Positions 31,043 to 39,323 of a DNA stretch of 40,288 nt are shown here, in pieces. Under the pieces are notes generated by a model. It had not been told where the DNA came from. It saw only the letters and a list, made by a program, of their open reading frames with translations, and ran no database searches. A program made the translations under genes and the position numbers. Within the stretch, counting starts at the first letter, position 1; each line of letters opens with the position of its first letter. Source of the stretch: a virus; the IMG/VR virus record IMGVR_UViG_3300044972_000036, positions 1-40,288 of that record; one strand, 5' to 3'.

Positions 31043-32229
31043 TGGCTAGATTTTATAATTCAGGTGGTGGAGCAGGCGGCGATGTATCTTTTACTGGAGA
31101 GGGCTGCATAGTATTCCCAAACGATGGTGAAGTTTGCAATGTGCCGAATAGTTCAGGGGATGGTGCTGGATACTCTACAATACAGATAAATCCAGATACC
31201 ACTACCAATGATAATAGATATATCATTATTGATCCTACCGCGCCAAACCATATTCATATCCGTGCTGGTGGAACACAAGACGGTTCTAGTGCAGATCTAT
31301 TCCTTGGTGGAGAAAGAAACAATGTTCATGTTTCTGATGGTGGAAGAGATGTGGTCATTAATACAAGACCAGCCACAGTTATCAACACTTATACAAATCT
31401 AAACCCAACAGGTAACACCTCCTTTGTAGTAAGCAATACAGCAAATATTTATGTAGGAGATACAGCATATTATGCAGGTGGCGGTGATACAGTCACTGTT
31501 GACTCAGTTACACAAGACTTACCAAGTGCTGGGTTACAAACTATTACAGCAAACTTAAATGGAGAACCAGCAATATTTGTTGGAGGTGCAGCCCATATAT
31601 TTAGTCATGAAGAATCATGGAATAACAGTTGGTTATTTAATGACTCTGGTGTTTTATCTGGCCCAGCAATGGGATCAGTTGCGGTAAATGGAATTTATAA
31701 CAACTTTACTGATGACCTATACATAGGTAGTTCAGAGTCAATTCAAATAAGTGGTACTGGAGGAGAATTCCTTAACGACTCCTCTATTCCATCAAATCAG
31801 ATTGCAACCATCGGTGACATTCAAAATACAGTTTCAGACGTTACCTCATACAATCCTGTTTGGTCTGGTACTGGACTTGCTTTTACTGGAACACCAGCAG
31901 TAGGGTCTTATGTAAAGGTAGGCAGTGTTGTGACGGTACAAATTGATGTTGAGTTTGACAATGTATCGAATTTCGGAACTGGTCAATATTCTTTGACATT
32001 ACCGTTTGACTCTAGATACCACACAGATGTTTATGGTGGATCAGTACACGATGTTGGAGGAACAACAAATCACTACAGCCTTAAGGGTCATCTAAACCCT
32101 AACTCATCAACGATGACAGTTTGGAGCCTAAAAAGTTCTGCACAGGACGAACCCTTTGATCACAACTCTCCAATGGTTTTGACAACAGCGGATAAGTTTC
32201 ATATGTCATTTACATATATCTGTGAATAA
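31042..32229 (+). CDS. Tail-fibre/decoration-like protein in the replication module
   Basis: A 395-residue protein. The frame is open further upstream, but the ATG at 31042, sharing a base with the previous stop, gives the natural start (MARFYNSGGGAGGDVSF). The sequence is Gly/Asn/Thr/Ser-rich, beta-strand-rich, with few Lys, and looks like a fibre shaft followed by a C-terminal domain (about 300-395) with VTVQIDVEFDNVSNFGTGQY and HFSF-type ends (DKFHMSFTYICE). Near residues 85-110 it shows LFLGGERNNVHVSDGG, typical of fibre proteins. A receptor-binding or decoration role is inferred; no enzymatic motif seen. Confidence 0.6.
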   Translation: MARFYNSGGGAGGDVSFTGEGCIVFPNDGEVCNVPNSSGDGAGYSTIQINPDTTTNDNRYIIIDPTAPNHIHIRAGGTQDGSSADLFLGGERNNVHVSDGGRDVVINTRPATVINTYTNLNPTGNTSFVVSNTANIYVGDTAYYAGGGDTVTVDSVTQDLPSAGLQTITANLNGEPAIFVGGAAHIFSHEESWNNSWLFNDSGVLSGPAMGSVAVNGIYNNFTDDLYIGSSESIQISGTGGEFLNDSSIPSNQIATIGDIQNTVSDVTSYNPVWSGTGLAFTGTPAVGSYVKVGSVVTVQIDVEFDNVSNFGTGQYSLTLPFDSRYHTDVYGGSVHDVGGTTNHYSLKGHLNPNSSTMTVWSLKSSAQDEPFDHNSPMVLTTADKFHMSFTYICE

Positions 32230-32233
32230 CTAC

Positions 32234-32242
32234 TGATATAAT
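32234..32242 (+). promoter_or_regulatory. Extended -10 promoter giving a leaderless mRNA
   Basis: TGATATAAT; TATAAT (32237-32242) ends six bases before ATG 32249. The 14-base block TGATATAATTTACA is identical to the promoter at 5731. It restarts transcription of the replication genes after the virion-type cassette. Confidence 0.65.
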
Positions 32243-32248
32243 TTACAA

Positions 32249-32566
32249 ATGAATTACATGCATAAGAGAATAAAAAGATTTGAACTTATTGGACAAATAG
32301 CCGATGACTCTTTTATTCTTCGCATGAAAGATCAGTATGTAAGATTATTATCAGAGTCAATGAAGGATGAAGGATACGTTCAGCGTATTGACATTGACCC
32401 AGATTGGTCTGTATCATATGAAGGCAACCATTACGAATTTATACTAAGCGTATACGGATCATATATTGGAAAGAGGGAAGCCGCATGTATCGACGGTTTA
32501 GACAAGAACCGACCTCTCTATACTCCCCAGAACAAGTCAAGCGAGTCGTTCAAAACTCAGGTGTAG
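32249..32566 (+). CDS. Small protein upstream of the primase, unknown
   Basis: A 105-residue protein with no ribosome binding site and a leaderless promoter. The visible fold is a small alpha/beta domain: KRFELIGQIADDSFILRMKD, a helix, then strands YEGNHYEFILSVYGSYIG. The last 82 bases overlap the primase gene in another frame, so the last 27 residues have composition imposed by the primase frame. No function recognised; coupling suggests a role with the primase. Confidence 0.55.
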   Translation: MNYMHKRIKRFELIGQIADDSFILRMKDQYVRLLSESMKDEGYVQRIDIDPDWSVSYEGNHYEFILSVYGSYIGKREAACIDGLDKNRPLYTPQNKSSESFKTQV

Positions 32567-33429
32567 AGGTAGTAGGAGAAGTTCCTAATGGATGGATTAT
32601 GTTCTGTCCATTTCACAATAACTACCGCACTCCCGCAGGGGAAATGGATAAGCATGGTGGACACTTCTACTGCTTCTCATGTAGCACGTCAATCAGTCTT
32701 ATTGACTTTGTAATCAACCTTACAAAAAAGACTTACTTTGAATCTGTTCGATTCATTAAATCTTTTGAGGTTGATAGTAGCATTGTTGATAGCCTTGACA
32801 TTGCTCTTGAGACAAGGGTGGAGTTTGAGCCATTTGATGAACTCATGATTAAGAGACTAAACAATCAAGCATTGGAATCTCCTAGGGCGGTTCGTTACTT
32901 TGAGTTTAGAAGTATAACCAAAGACAGCATGATAAAGTTTTCACTAGGGTATAGTGAGAAGCAGGACATGGTTACTGTTCCGATTACAACTCCAGATGGC
33001 AACATGTTCGTTGGATTTGTTGGTAGATCTGTGGAGGGTAAGGATTTTAAGAATACTCCAAAACTTCCAAAGTCAAAGATTCTTTTCAACTTGCATAGAG
33101 CAAGATTACACGATACAGTCTATGTAGTTGAGTCTTCCTTTGATGCAATTCGCTTAGATCAATGTGGCATTGCAGCGGTAGCAACCCTAGGGTCCAGTAT
33201 ATCTAAAACTCAGATTGACCTATTGACGAAATACTTTAACAATGTTATACTTATTCCTGACAACGATGATGCTGGTAAAGAGATGGTACGTCGTGTCATT
33301 GATGGTATGGGGCACAGAGCAGTATCAATTGGAATACCCCAAAGATTTAAGGATATTGGAGACATGACAGATTCCGATATTGGAGAGTTAGTTAAGAAAA
33401 CGCAAGACCCACTATTAGCAATGTATTAA
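32485..33429 (+). CDS. DNA primase (CHC2 zinc finger and TOPRIM)
   Basis: A 314-residue DnaG-type primase. GAGGGA before ATG 32485 supports the start within the previous gene. The zinc finger is C41-x2-H44 and C63-x2-C66 (MFCPFHNN, FYCFSCS). The TOPRIM domain shows E216 in VYVVESSFDAIRLDQ and the DxD-type acidic motif D259-N-D261-D262 in ILIPDNDDAGKEM. The middle has the short RNA-polymerase part (FSLGYSEKQDMVTVPI). It lacks a fused helicase domain and a long C-terminal helicase-binding domain, being about half the size of E. coli DnaG. It would lay RNA primers for the phage polymerase. Confidence 0.88.
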   Translation: MYRRFRQEPTSLYSPEQVKRVVQNSGVEVVGEVPNGWIMFCPFHNNYRTPAGEMDKHGGHFYCFSCSTSISLIDFVINLTKKTYFESVRFIKSFEVDSSIVDSLDIALETRVEFEPFDELMIKRLNNQALESPRAVRYFEFRSITKDSMIKFSLGYSEKQDMVTVPITTPDGNMFVGFVGRSVEGKDFKNTPKLPKSKILFNLHRARLHDTVYVVESSFDAIRLDQCGIAAVATLGSSISKTQIDLLTKYFNNVILIPDNDDAGKEMVRRVIDGMGHRAVSIGIPQRFKDIGDMTDSDIGELVKKTQDPLLAMY

Positions 33430-33453
33430 TAAACTATATAAGGAGCGTATTAA

Positions 33454-34125
33454 ATGAGTATTTTGAGAGGTTTGAAGGCTATGGAACAACTTGATCGCTC
33501 TCCTGCAAATTCAGGAGATGGAACTAAGGTTCGTTGGGTTAAGTTGGAAGACAGTCAAAGCGTAAAGGTTCGATTTGTTAATGAACTTGATGAGGATTCA
33601 CCAAACTACGATGCAGCACGAGATCTTGCAATTGTAGTATCTGAGCACACCAACCCAAAGGATTACAAGCGTAAGGCTGTCTGCACTATGGATAGTGAAG
33701 GTCGTTGCTTTGGGTGTGAGATGGCTAGGAAGCAGACTGAGGCTGATCGTAAGCAGGGTTCGTGGCGTGCTCGTTTTCGCTACTACACCAATCTGCTTGT
33801 AGACGACGGCATGGAAGAGCCATACGTTGCTGTTTGGTCACAGGGCGTAGGCAAGCAGTCTGCATTTAATACTCTCAAGGAGTATGCTATTGATACTGGA
33901 AGTATCAGCAATAGGTCTTGGCGAATGAAGCGTCAGGGTAGTGGAACTGACACTAGTTATATTATTCTTCCTGGAGATCCAGACAACGAGAAGTATGACT
34001 GGAGCAAGGTTGAGCCATTTAATCTTGAGAAGGTTGTTCGTCAGGTTCCATATGCAGAGCAGGAGTCGTTCTATTTGGGATTTGATACTCCAACATCCAG
34101 CGACACAAAAAATGTTGACTGGTAA
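33454..34125 (+). CDS. Single-stranded DNA-binding protein-like
   Basis: A 223-residue protein with AAGGAG (33439-33444) before ATG. The core resembles phage SSBs with a small zinc-like knuckle: H65, C77, C85 and C88 (VCTMDSEGRCFGCEMA). Strands include VKVRFVNELDED and RARFRYYTNLLVDDG, and aromatic and basic residues are frequent, as for ssDNA binding. The C-terminus is acidic/polar and ends in DTKNVDW, like SSB tails that recruit partners. Position between primase and polymerase fits. The fold relation to T4 gp32 is by analogy. Confidence 0.65.
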   Translation: MSILRGLKAMEQLDRSPANSGDGTKVRWVKLEDSQSVKVRFVNELDEDSPNYDAARDLAIVVSEHTNPKDYKRKAVCTMDSEGRCFGCEMARKQTEADRKQGSWRARFRYYTNLLVDDGMEEPYVAVWSQGVGKQSAFNTLKEYAIDTGSISNRSWRMKRQGSGTDTSYIILPGDPDNEKYDWSKVEPFNLEKVVRQVPYAEQESFYLGFDTPTSSDTKNVDW

Positions 34126-34154
34126 TTGACAAACAGAGAAGGGGACGGTAGAAT
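34126..34154 (+). promoter_or_regulatory. Sigma70-type promoter inside a terminator
   Basis: TTGACA (34126-34131, perfect -35), a 17-base spacer and TAGAAT (34149-34154). The -35 begins right at the SSB stop codon. The -10 lies in the left arm of the terminator hairpin, so the new RNA begins after that arm (about 34161) and cannot form the hairpin. Confidence 0.75.
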
Positions 34155-34175
34155 AAAACTATCGTCCCCTTTTTC
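34141..34175 (+). terminator. Intrinsic terminator after the SSB gene
   Basis: GGGGACGGTAG (34141-34151), an eight-base loop, and CTATCGTCCCC (34160-34170) form an eleven-base stem with one G-U pair, followed by TTTTT. It would end transcripts arriving from the SSB gene. The DNA polymerase gene then depends on the promoter embedded here. Confidence 0.85.
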
Positions 34176-34195
34176 ATTTCTATTAAAGGAGTTTT

Positions 34196-37100
34196 ATGCA
34201 TAACTACGTCCCCCTTCACCTACACACACATTACTCTCAAATGGACGGAGTTGCAACACCAGAAGAATATGTAGAGCGAGCACAGCAGAATGGCATGTCT
34301 GCAATCGCTATCACTGATCATGGAACGCTCTCTGGTCATCGACCAATGTATCGTGCGGCTAAGGCGGGTGGCCTTAAGCCTATCCTTGGAGTAGAAGGAT
34401 ACATTACGGCAGATAGATTTGATAAGCGTGACAAGAAAGAACGAACTCTTCCCCTTGACATGGTATACAACCATATAGTAATTCTTGCTAAGAATGATAT
34501 TGGTCTTGAGAACCTTGGTCGTCTTAATGAGATTTCTTGGAACGAGGGGTACTACCGTAAGCCTCGTATTGACTTTGAGGTTCTGGAGAAGTATCGTGAG
34601 GGGCTTATTGTTTCCTCTGCCTGCATGTCTGGCCTTATCAATAAGGCTATTGAGGTAGACGACTATGCTGTAGCAAAGGCGCACCTAAAGTGGTTTGGAG
34701 ATCGCTTTGGCGATGATTTCTATGTTGAGGTTATGCCACACAATACTGCTGGTATGAATCGGGCATTGATTGATCTTGCTGATGCCTGCGGTCATAAGAT
34801 TATTGTAACTCCAGATTGCCATCATGCGACGGTAGACCAGAAGGTAATTCAAGAGATCATGCTTATTAACAACACTCATGCTAAGTTTGAGAAGGATATA
34901 TCCTACGACAAGTCTCGTAAGGTAGAAGACCCTCTTAAGCGTCTCGACTATCTGTATGGACAAGATCGAATGATGAGTTTTAATAAGTTTGATATTCATC
35001 TTCTTTCTGGTGATGAGATGCATGAGTCAATGGGTGAAGACTCTCGCGCAGACATGTTTGCTAATACTTTGGACATTGCCGACAAGGTGGAAGAGTATAC
35101 GATTCATCGTAACCTAAACCTTCTTCCTGTTGAGCACAAAGATCCTGATGCACAGATCAGAAAGTATGCATTTTCTTGGCTAAAGGCCAACAACTTGGAT
35201 ACTAATCAAGAGTATGTAGATAGGCTCAATGAAGAACTTGAGACTATCAAGCAGAAGAAGTTTGCCTCTTACTTCATTGTTGTCCAGAATATGCTTAATT
35301 GGGCAAAGAAGGAAGGTATCATGGTTGGTCCCGGTCGTGGATCGTCTGCTGGATCACTAGTCTGCTATGCATTGGGCATCACAGATATTGATCCTATTAA
35401 GCATGGACTTCTGTTCTTCCGATTCATTGACATGGATCGTGATGATATGCCAGACGTTGACTCCGATATCCAAGATTCTCGCCGTGAAGAGGTAAAGGAT
35501 TATCTAGAGAAGCAGTATAAGCATGTTGCATCCATTGCAACATTCCTACAGTTTAAGGATAAGGGCGTTGTTAGAGACGTGGCTCGTTGCTTCAATGTTC
35601 CTCTTGCTGATGTAAATCGTGCGCTAAAGACAGTGGATACTTGGGAAGAGTATGTGATGTCTAAGAATACTCAGTGGTTCCGTGAAAAGTATCCTGAGGT
35701 AGAACTGTATGGAAATCAACTGCGTGGTCGCATTCGTGGCACTGGAGTCCATGCAGCAGGCGTTGTTACGTCCAAGATTCCAATCTCTAGGGTCGCCCCA
35801 ATGGAAACTCGTAACGTCACAGGAAGCGATTCTAGACTCCCTGTGGTCGCGGTAGACATGGAAGAGGCAGCAGACATTGGTTTGATCAAGATCGACGCTC
35901 TGGGGCTTAAGACTCTTACGGTTATGAATGATGCTCTCAATATTATTGAGGATCGAACTGGAAGAAGAATTGTTCTAAAGGATATAAATCTTGAGGATTC
36001 TAATATTTATAACATGCTGTCTGATGGGCATACTAAGGGAGTCTTCCAATGTGAAGCAACACCATACACAAACCTACTAATTAAGATGGGCATTAGTAAG
36101 TTTAATGAACTTGTTGCATCTAACGCCCTTGTACGCCCTGGTGCTATGAATACTATTGGCAAGGATTATATTGCTCGCAAGCAGGGTAAGCAGGGTATCG
36201 TTTACGCATCCCCAATCATGAAGGAGTTTACTGAAGACACTTACGGTACAATTCTATATCAGGAACAAGTTATGCTTGCTTGCACAAAGTTGGGCGGCAT
36301 GACTATGGGAGAGGCCAATAAGGTTCGTAAGATTATTGGTAAGAAGAAGGATGCGAGAGAGTTTGACGAGTTCAAGGAGTTATTTGTTCGGAATGCAACT
36401 GGGCCACTTGGCGGGGCGGCTGCTGAAAAGATGTGGCATGACTTTGAAGCACACGCAGGATACTCGTTCAATAAGTCTCATGCTGTCGCTTACTCAACAA
36501 TTTCGTATTGGACGGCGTGGCTGAAGTATTACTATCCGCTTGAGTTCATGTTCTCTCTTCTTAGTAATGAGAAGGACAAGGACGGTCGTACTGAGTATCT
36601 GATTGAGGCAAAGCGCATGGGCATTCCTATGCGTCTGCCACATATTAATGACTCTGGATCTGACTTCAAGATTGAGGGTAAGGGGATCAGGTTTGGTCTT
36701 TCTTCCATTAAGTACATCTCAGACAAGATTGCATCCAAGTATCTTGAAGCACGTCCATTTAAATCATTTGAAGATGTAAAGGAATTTACATACACAAAGG
36801 GTAATGGGGTTAACTCACGAGCACTTGAGTCAATGAGGGCAGTTGGAGCATTGACATTTCCAGACAACCCTAGGAATGACGAAGAGATTCGTAGCAACAT
36901 GTATGAATACCTAAATCTTCCAGAGTTTAATATGCAGGTTCCACAGCACTACCATGCTTATGTAACCTCTGCTGATGACTTTGATGAGAAGGGCGCATTC
37001 ATCCTTATGGGTGTTGTTCGTGGTATTAAGCGTGGTAAGGGATGGAGCCGTGTAGATATTCTAGACGGTACAGGATCAATTGGAGTATTTGATGAAGAAC

Positions 37101-37465
37101 AAACTACTATCGAAGCAGGTAGGACTTACATTATTCTTGTTGGATCTAACAGAATTGTGGAAGCAGTTCCTATTGACGAGATATCAACGAGCAAGTCACC
37201 GCTTATCAGGTTCTTAAACTATAAGCAACTGCCATACAGCGATGACGAATATTATGTATTATCGTTTAAGTCAAGGATTACCAAGGCAGGTAAGAGGATG
37301 GCCAGCCTAGTAGTTGCCAACTCAGGTAGAGATCTCCTATCAATGATTGTATTTCCAACTGCATTCGCGGTTGCATACACAAGGATAGAAGAAGGTAATA
37401 TTTATAAGATTAACTACAGTCTCTCAAAGGATGAGGACTTAATATTTCAGGAGGTAGTTGCATGA
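34196..37465 (+). CDS. dnaE: DNA polymerase III alpha subunit (C family)
   Basis: A 1089-residue C-family polymerase; AAAGGAG before ATG 34196. The N-terminal PHP domain looks intact: HLHTHYSQMDG (residues 8-18), AITDHGTLSGH, GVEGY and TPDCHHA near 204-210, so it may keep a metal-dependent nuclease or phosphoesterase function. Palm motifs: GPGRGSSAGSLVCYALGITD (about 380-399) and MPDVDSDIQ with D420, D422, D424, the catalytic aspartates. Later come tHhH-like and beta-binding parts, and an OB domain (about 940-1030, FILMGVVRGIKRGKGWSRV). Length is near E. coli DnaE (1160). It would replicate phage DNA together with the helicase, primase and SSB genes here. Confidence 0.92.
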   Translation: MHNYVPLHLHTHYSQMDGVATPEEYVERAQQNGMSAIAITDHGTLSGHRPMYRAAKAGGLKPILGVEGYITADRFDKRDKKERTLPLDMVYNHIVILAKNDIGLENLGRLNEISWNEGYYRKPRIDFEVLEKYREGLIVSSACMSGLINKAIEVDDYAVAKAHLKWFGDRFGDDFYVEVMPHNTAGMNRALIDLADACGHKIIVTPDCHHATVDQKVIQEIMLINNTHAKFEKDISYDKSRKVEDPLKRLDYLYGQDRMMSFNKFDIHLLSGDEMHESMGEDSRADMFANTLDIADKVEEYTIHRNLNLLPVEHKDPDAQIRKYAFSWLKANNLDTNQEYVDRLNEELETIKQKKFASYFIVVQNMLNWAKKEGIMVGPGRGSSAGSLVCYALGITDIDPIKHGLLFFRFIDMDRDDMPDVDSDIQDSRREEVKDYLEKQYKHVASIATFLQFKDKGVVRDVARCFNVPLADVNRALKTVDTWEEYVMSKNTQWFREKYPEVELYGNQLRGRIRGTGVHAAGVVTSKIPISRVAPMETRNVTGSDSRLPVVAVDMEEAADIGLIKIDALGLKTLTVMNDALNIIEDRTGRRIVLKDINLEDSNIYNMLSDGHTKGVFQCEATPYTNLLIKMGISKFNELVASNALVRPGAMNTIGKDYIARKQGKQGIVYASPIMKEFTEDTYGTILYQEQVMLACTKLGGMTMGEANKVRKIIGKKKDAREFDEFKELFVRNATGPLGGAAAEKMWHDFEAHAGYSFNKSHAVAYSTISYWTAWLKYYYPLEFMFSLLSNEKDKDGRTEYLIEAKRMGIPMRLPHINDSGSDFKIEGKGIRFGLSSIKYISDKIASKYLEARPFKSFEDVKEFTYTKGNGVNSRALESMRAVGALTFPDNPRNDEEIRSNMYEYLNLPEFNMQVPQHYHAYVTSADDFDEKGAFILMGVVRGIKRGKGWSRVDILDGTGSIGVFDEEQTTIEAGRTYIILVGSNRIVEAVPIDEISTSKSPLIRFLNYKQLPYSDDEYYVLSFKSRITKAGKRMASLVVANSGRDLLSMIVFPTAFAVAYTRIEEGNIYKINYSLSKDEDLIFQEVVA

Positions 37466-37827
37466 TGAAAACAGAAAAAGAAACTATGGAGGATATAATG
37501 AATTTTGATACATGGGCAAAAGAGATTCATGAAACATCGGTAGAGAAAGGATTCTGGGAACCTAATAATGAAGAAACCCATACCATCTTCTATCTTAAGC
37601 AGATTGCTATGATTCATTCAGAGTGCTCTGAGGTACTAGAAGCAATTCGTAAAGAGAAGGGTGACGATCAAGTTGTTGAAGAACTAGCAGACATCATTAT
37701 CCGTACTCTTGACCTATATGAAGGATTGAAAGAAGATGGTTACACAGAAGAATCACTTCATCAAGTTATGAGACGCAAGACAACCATCAATAGACAACGA
37801 GCACAAATGCATGGGGTGCTTGCGTGA
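37462..37827 (+). CDS. MazG-like nucleotide pyrophosphohydrolase
   Basis: A 121-residue all-helical protein. MazG-type metal motifs: HSECSEVLEAIRKEK (E54, E57) and EELADIIIRTLDL (E74, D77). Members hydrolyse (d)NTPs to monophosphates and can influence nucleotide pools or alarmones. The start at 37462 overlaps the polymerase stop (ATGA) and has AGGAGG seven bases ahead. A second start, ATG 37498, has GGAGG seven bases ahead and gives a protein beginning MNFDTWAKEIHE, closer to usual MazG ends. Both may be used. Located in the replication operon between polymerase and recombinase. Confidence 0.8.
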   Translation: MMKTEKETMEDIMNFDTWAKEIHETSVEKGFWEPNNEETHTIFYLKQIAMIHSECSEVLEAIRKEKGDDQVVEELADIIIRTLDLYEGLKEDGYTEESLHQVMRRKTTINRQRAQMHGVLA

Positions 37828-38840
37828 CAAACATTGAAGATATCCTTGCGAGTCTTAATCCTAAGTTACGAAAAAAGATTAGTTTAGGTTCAGAAATTGA
37901 ACAGACTCAATTTGCTAAGACTCCTAGTTTTGGATTAAATAGGGCACTCAATGGTGGTTTTCCCTACGGTCGTCAAGTACTAGTGTGGGGAAATAAGTCA
38001 TCTGGTAAGTCATCATTTTGCCTACAGTTGATTGCACAGGCGCAGCAAGAAGGAAAGTCTTGTGCTTGGATTGATGCAGAGATGACCTACTCACCAGAGT
38101 GGGCTACAAAATTGGGGGTAGACAGTTCAAGTCTTATCCATTCAACTGCTCGTACCATGAACGACATGGTAGATGTTGGTACAGATTTGATGAAGGCAGG
38201 GGTAGACCTTATTGTTGTTGACAGCATATCTGCACTACTTCCTGCAATCTATTTTGAAAAAGATAGTACAGATCTAAAGCAACTAGAGAACACAAAGCAG
38301 ATTGGTGCAGAAGCAAGAGACATGACGAATGCTGTCAAGATGCTAAACTACTCAAACAATCAAGTAAAGCCTACGCTGCTAATTCTTATATCGCAGGCTC
38401 GTAACAACATCGGTGCTATGTACGTCTCACAGCAGCCTACAGGGGGCATGGCGACCAAGTTCTACTCGTCTACCATCGTTAAACTGTTCTCATCAGAATC
38501 TGACAATCAAGCAATCAAAGGAAAGATCTATGTTGGAGATAAGATTATTGAAGAAAAGGTTGGTCGAAAAGTTCGTTGGGACGTTCAGTTCTCAAAGACA
38601 AGTCCAGCATTCCAAACAGGAGAGTATGATTTCTACTTTAGGGGAAGTGATTTGGGAGTTGACTCTGTAGCAGACCTCGTTGATACATCAGAAATGCTTG
38701 GCTTTATTGAACGAGGAGGCGCTTGGTATACGGTTGAAGGAGAGCGTTATCAAGGTAGAGAGAAGTTGATTCTTGGAGTTAAGGAAAACCTTGATATCCA
38801 ACAAGCACTAATTGAGAAGGTATCCAATGAGCAACTATAG
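37824..38840 (+). CDS. RecA/UvsX-like recombinase
   Basis: A 338-residue protein starting with GTG in a GTGA overlap. Walker A GNKSSGKS at residues 56-63, then DAEMTYSPEWATKLGV (typical of RecA's second motif), Walker B DLIVVDSISALLP near 129-141, and ILISQARNNIGAMYVSQQPT with Gly-rich loop L2 (about 190-215). The C-terminal part is smaller than in RecA and carries a short domain (YTVEGERYQGREKLILGVKE). It would pair DNA strands in recombination-dependent replication and repair. Position with a Cas4-like exonuclease and a small resolvase-like gene downstream suggests a full recombination set. Confidence 0.87.
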   Translation: MTNIEDILASLNPKLRKKISLGSEIEQTQFAKTPSFGLNRALNGGFPYGRQVLVWGNKSSGKSSFCLQLIAQAQQEGKSCAWIDAEMTYSPEWATKLGVDSSSLIHSTARTMNDMVDVGTDLMKAGVDLIVVDSISALLPAIYFEKDSTDLKQLENTKQIGAEARDMTNAVKMLNYSNNQVKPTLLILISQARNNIGAMYVSQQPTGGMATKFYSSTIVKLFSSESDNQAIKGKIYVGDKIIEEKVGRKVRWDVQFSKTSPAFQTGEYDFYFRGSDLGVDSVADLVDTSEMLGFIERGGAWYTVEGERYQGREKLILGVKENLDIQQALIEKVSNEQL

Positions 38841-39033
38841 TAAGCCAAACTACAACAATCGTAATCATCTAAAACCAGTGCCAAAGTTTACCAATTACAA
38901 TGGTGAGTTTGTCTGTCAAAGATGTAAGGCAGAAGTAAAAAGGGCTAGGTTCTGGAAAGATACTTTTGACTTTACTTGGATGTGTGAATGCAAGTTTGTT
39001 TCAAAAGTAAACCTTTATGGAAAAGGATACTGA
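38827..39033 (+). CDS. Small zinc-ribbon protein
   Basis: A 68-residue protein. The frame extends to a TTG at 38812, but ATG 38827 with GAGAAGG (38814-38820) ahead is the better start; it lies in the end of the recombinase gene. A basic, Asn-rich N-terminus is followed by a zinc ribbon: C30/C33 (VCQRCKAE) and C53/C55 (WMCECKF). The CxC second half is unusual. Possible nucleic-acid binding; function unknown. Confidence 0.6.
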   Translation: MSNYSKPNYNNRNHLKPVPKFTNYNGEFVCQRCKAEVKRARFWKDTFDFTWMCECKFVSKVNLYGKGY

Positions 39034-39323
39034 TGACAGAGCGTGGAGAAGCGAGCCGGATAGGTGCAAAACTGCACAAAAATTCTGGTCGCAATAACAC
39101 TAAAGGAGATGCTAGTTGGCACAACTACGTTCTTGATTTTAAAGAATTTACTAAATCATTTAGCATCACTCAAAATGTTTGGGCAAAAGTAGTAACAGAT
39201 ACCTTAAAAGTTGACAAACAGAAGTCTCCTGCGATATGCTTAATCCTTGATGGTAAAACTAGGCTTGCCATAATTGAATGGTCTGAATTTGAAAGGTTGG
39301 TCGAAAATGACAACGACTCTTGA
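39033..39323 (+). CDS. Small PD-(D/E)xK-like nuclease, possible Holliday junction resolvase
   Basis: A 96-residue protein; AAAAGGA precedes ATG 39033, which overlaps the previous stop (TGATG). GRNNTKGDASWHNYVLDFKE contains D26 and D35-x-K37, like the metal and Lys positions of compact PD-(D/E)xK resolvases, followed by the helix FSITQNVWAKVVTDTL and strands ICLILDGKTRLAIIEW that complete the core. The KGDA...DFKE arrangement recurs in small phage proteins proposed as junction resolvases. The size is minimal. In a recombination operon this role is plausible, not proven. Confidence 0.55.
   Translation: MTERGEASRIGAKLHKNSGRNNTKGDASWHNYVLDFKEFTKSFSITQNVWAKVVTDTLKVDKQKSPAICLILDGKTRLAIIEWSEFERLVENDNDS

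Noticed and set aside
38988-39032. Upstream start of the small nuclease-like gene
   Set aside because: It lies within the zinc-ribbon gene; ATG 39033 has AAAAGGA ahead and a TGATG overlap.
39274-39306. Upstream start of the helical protein at 39307
   Set aside because: The extra residues overlap the previous gene; ATG 39307 has a GAAAGG site at a suitable distance.
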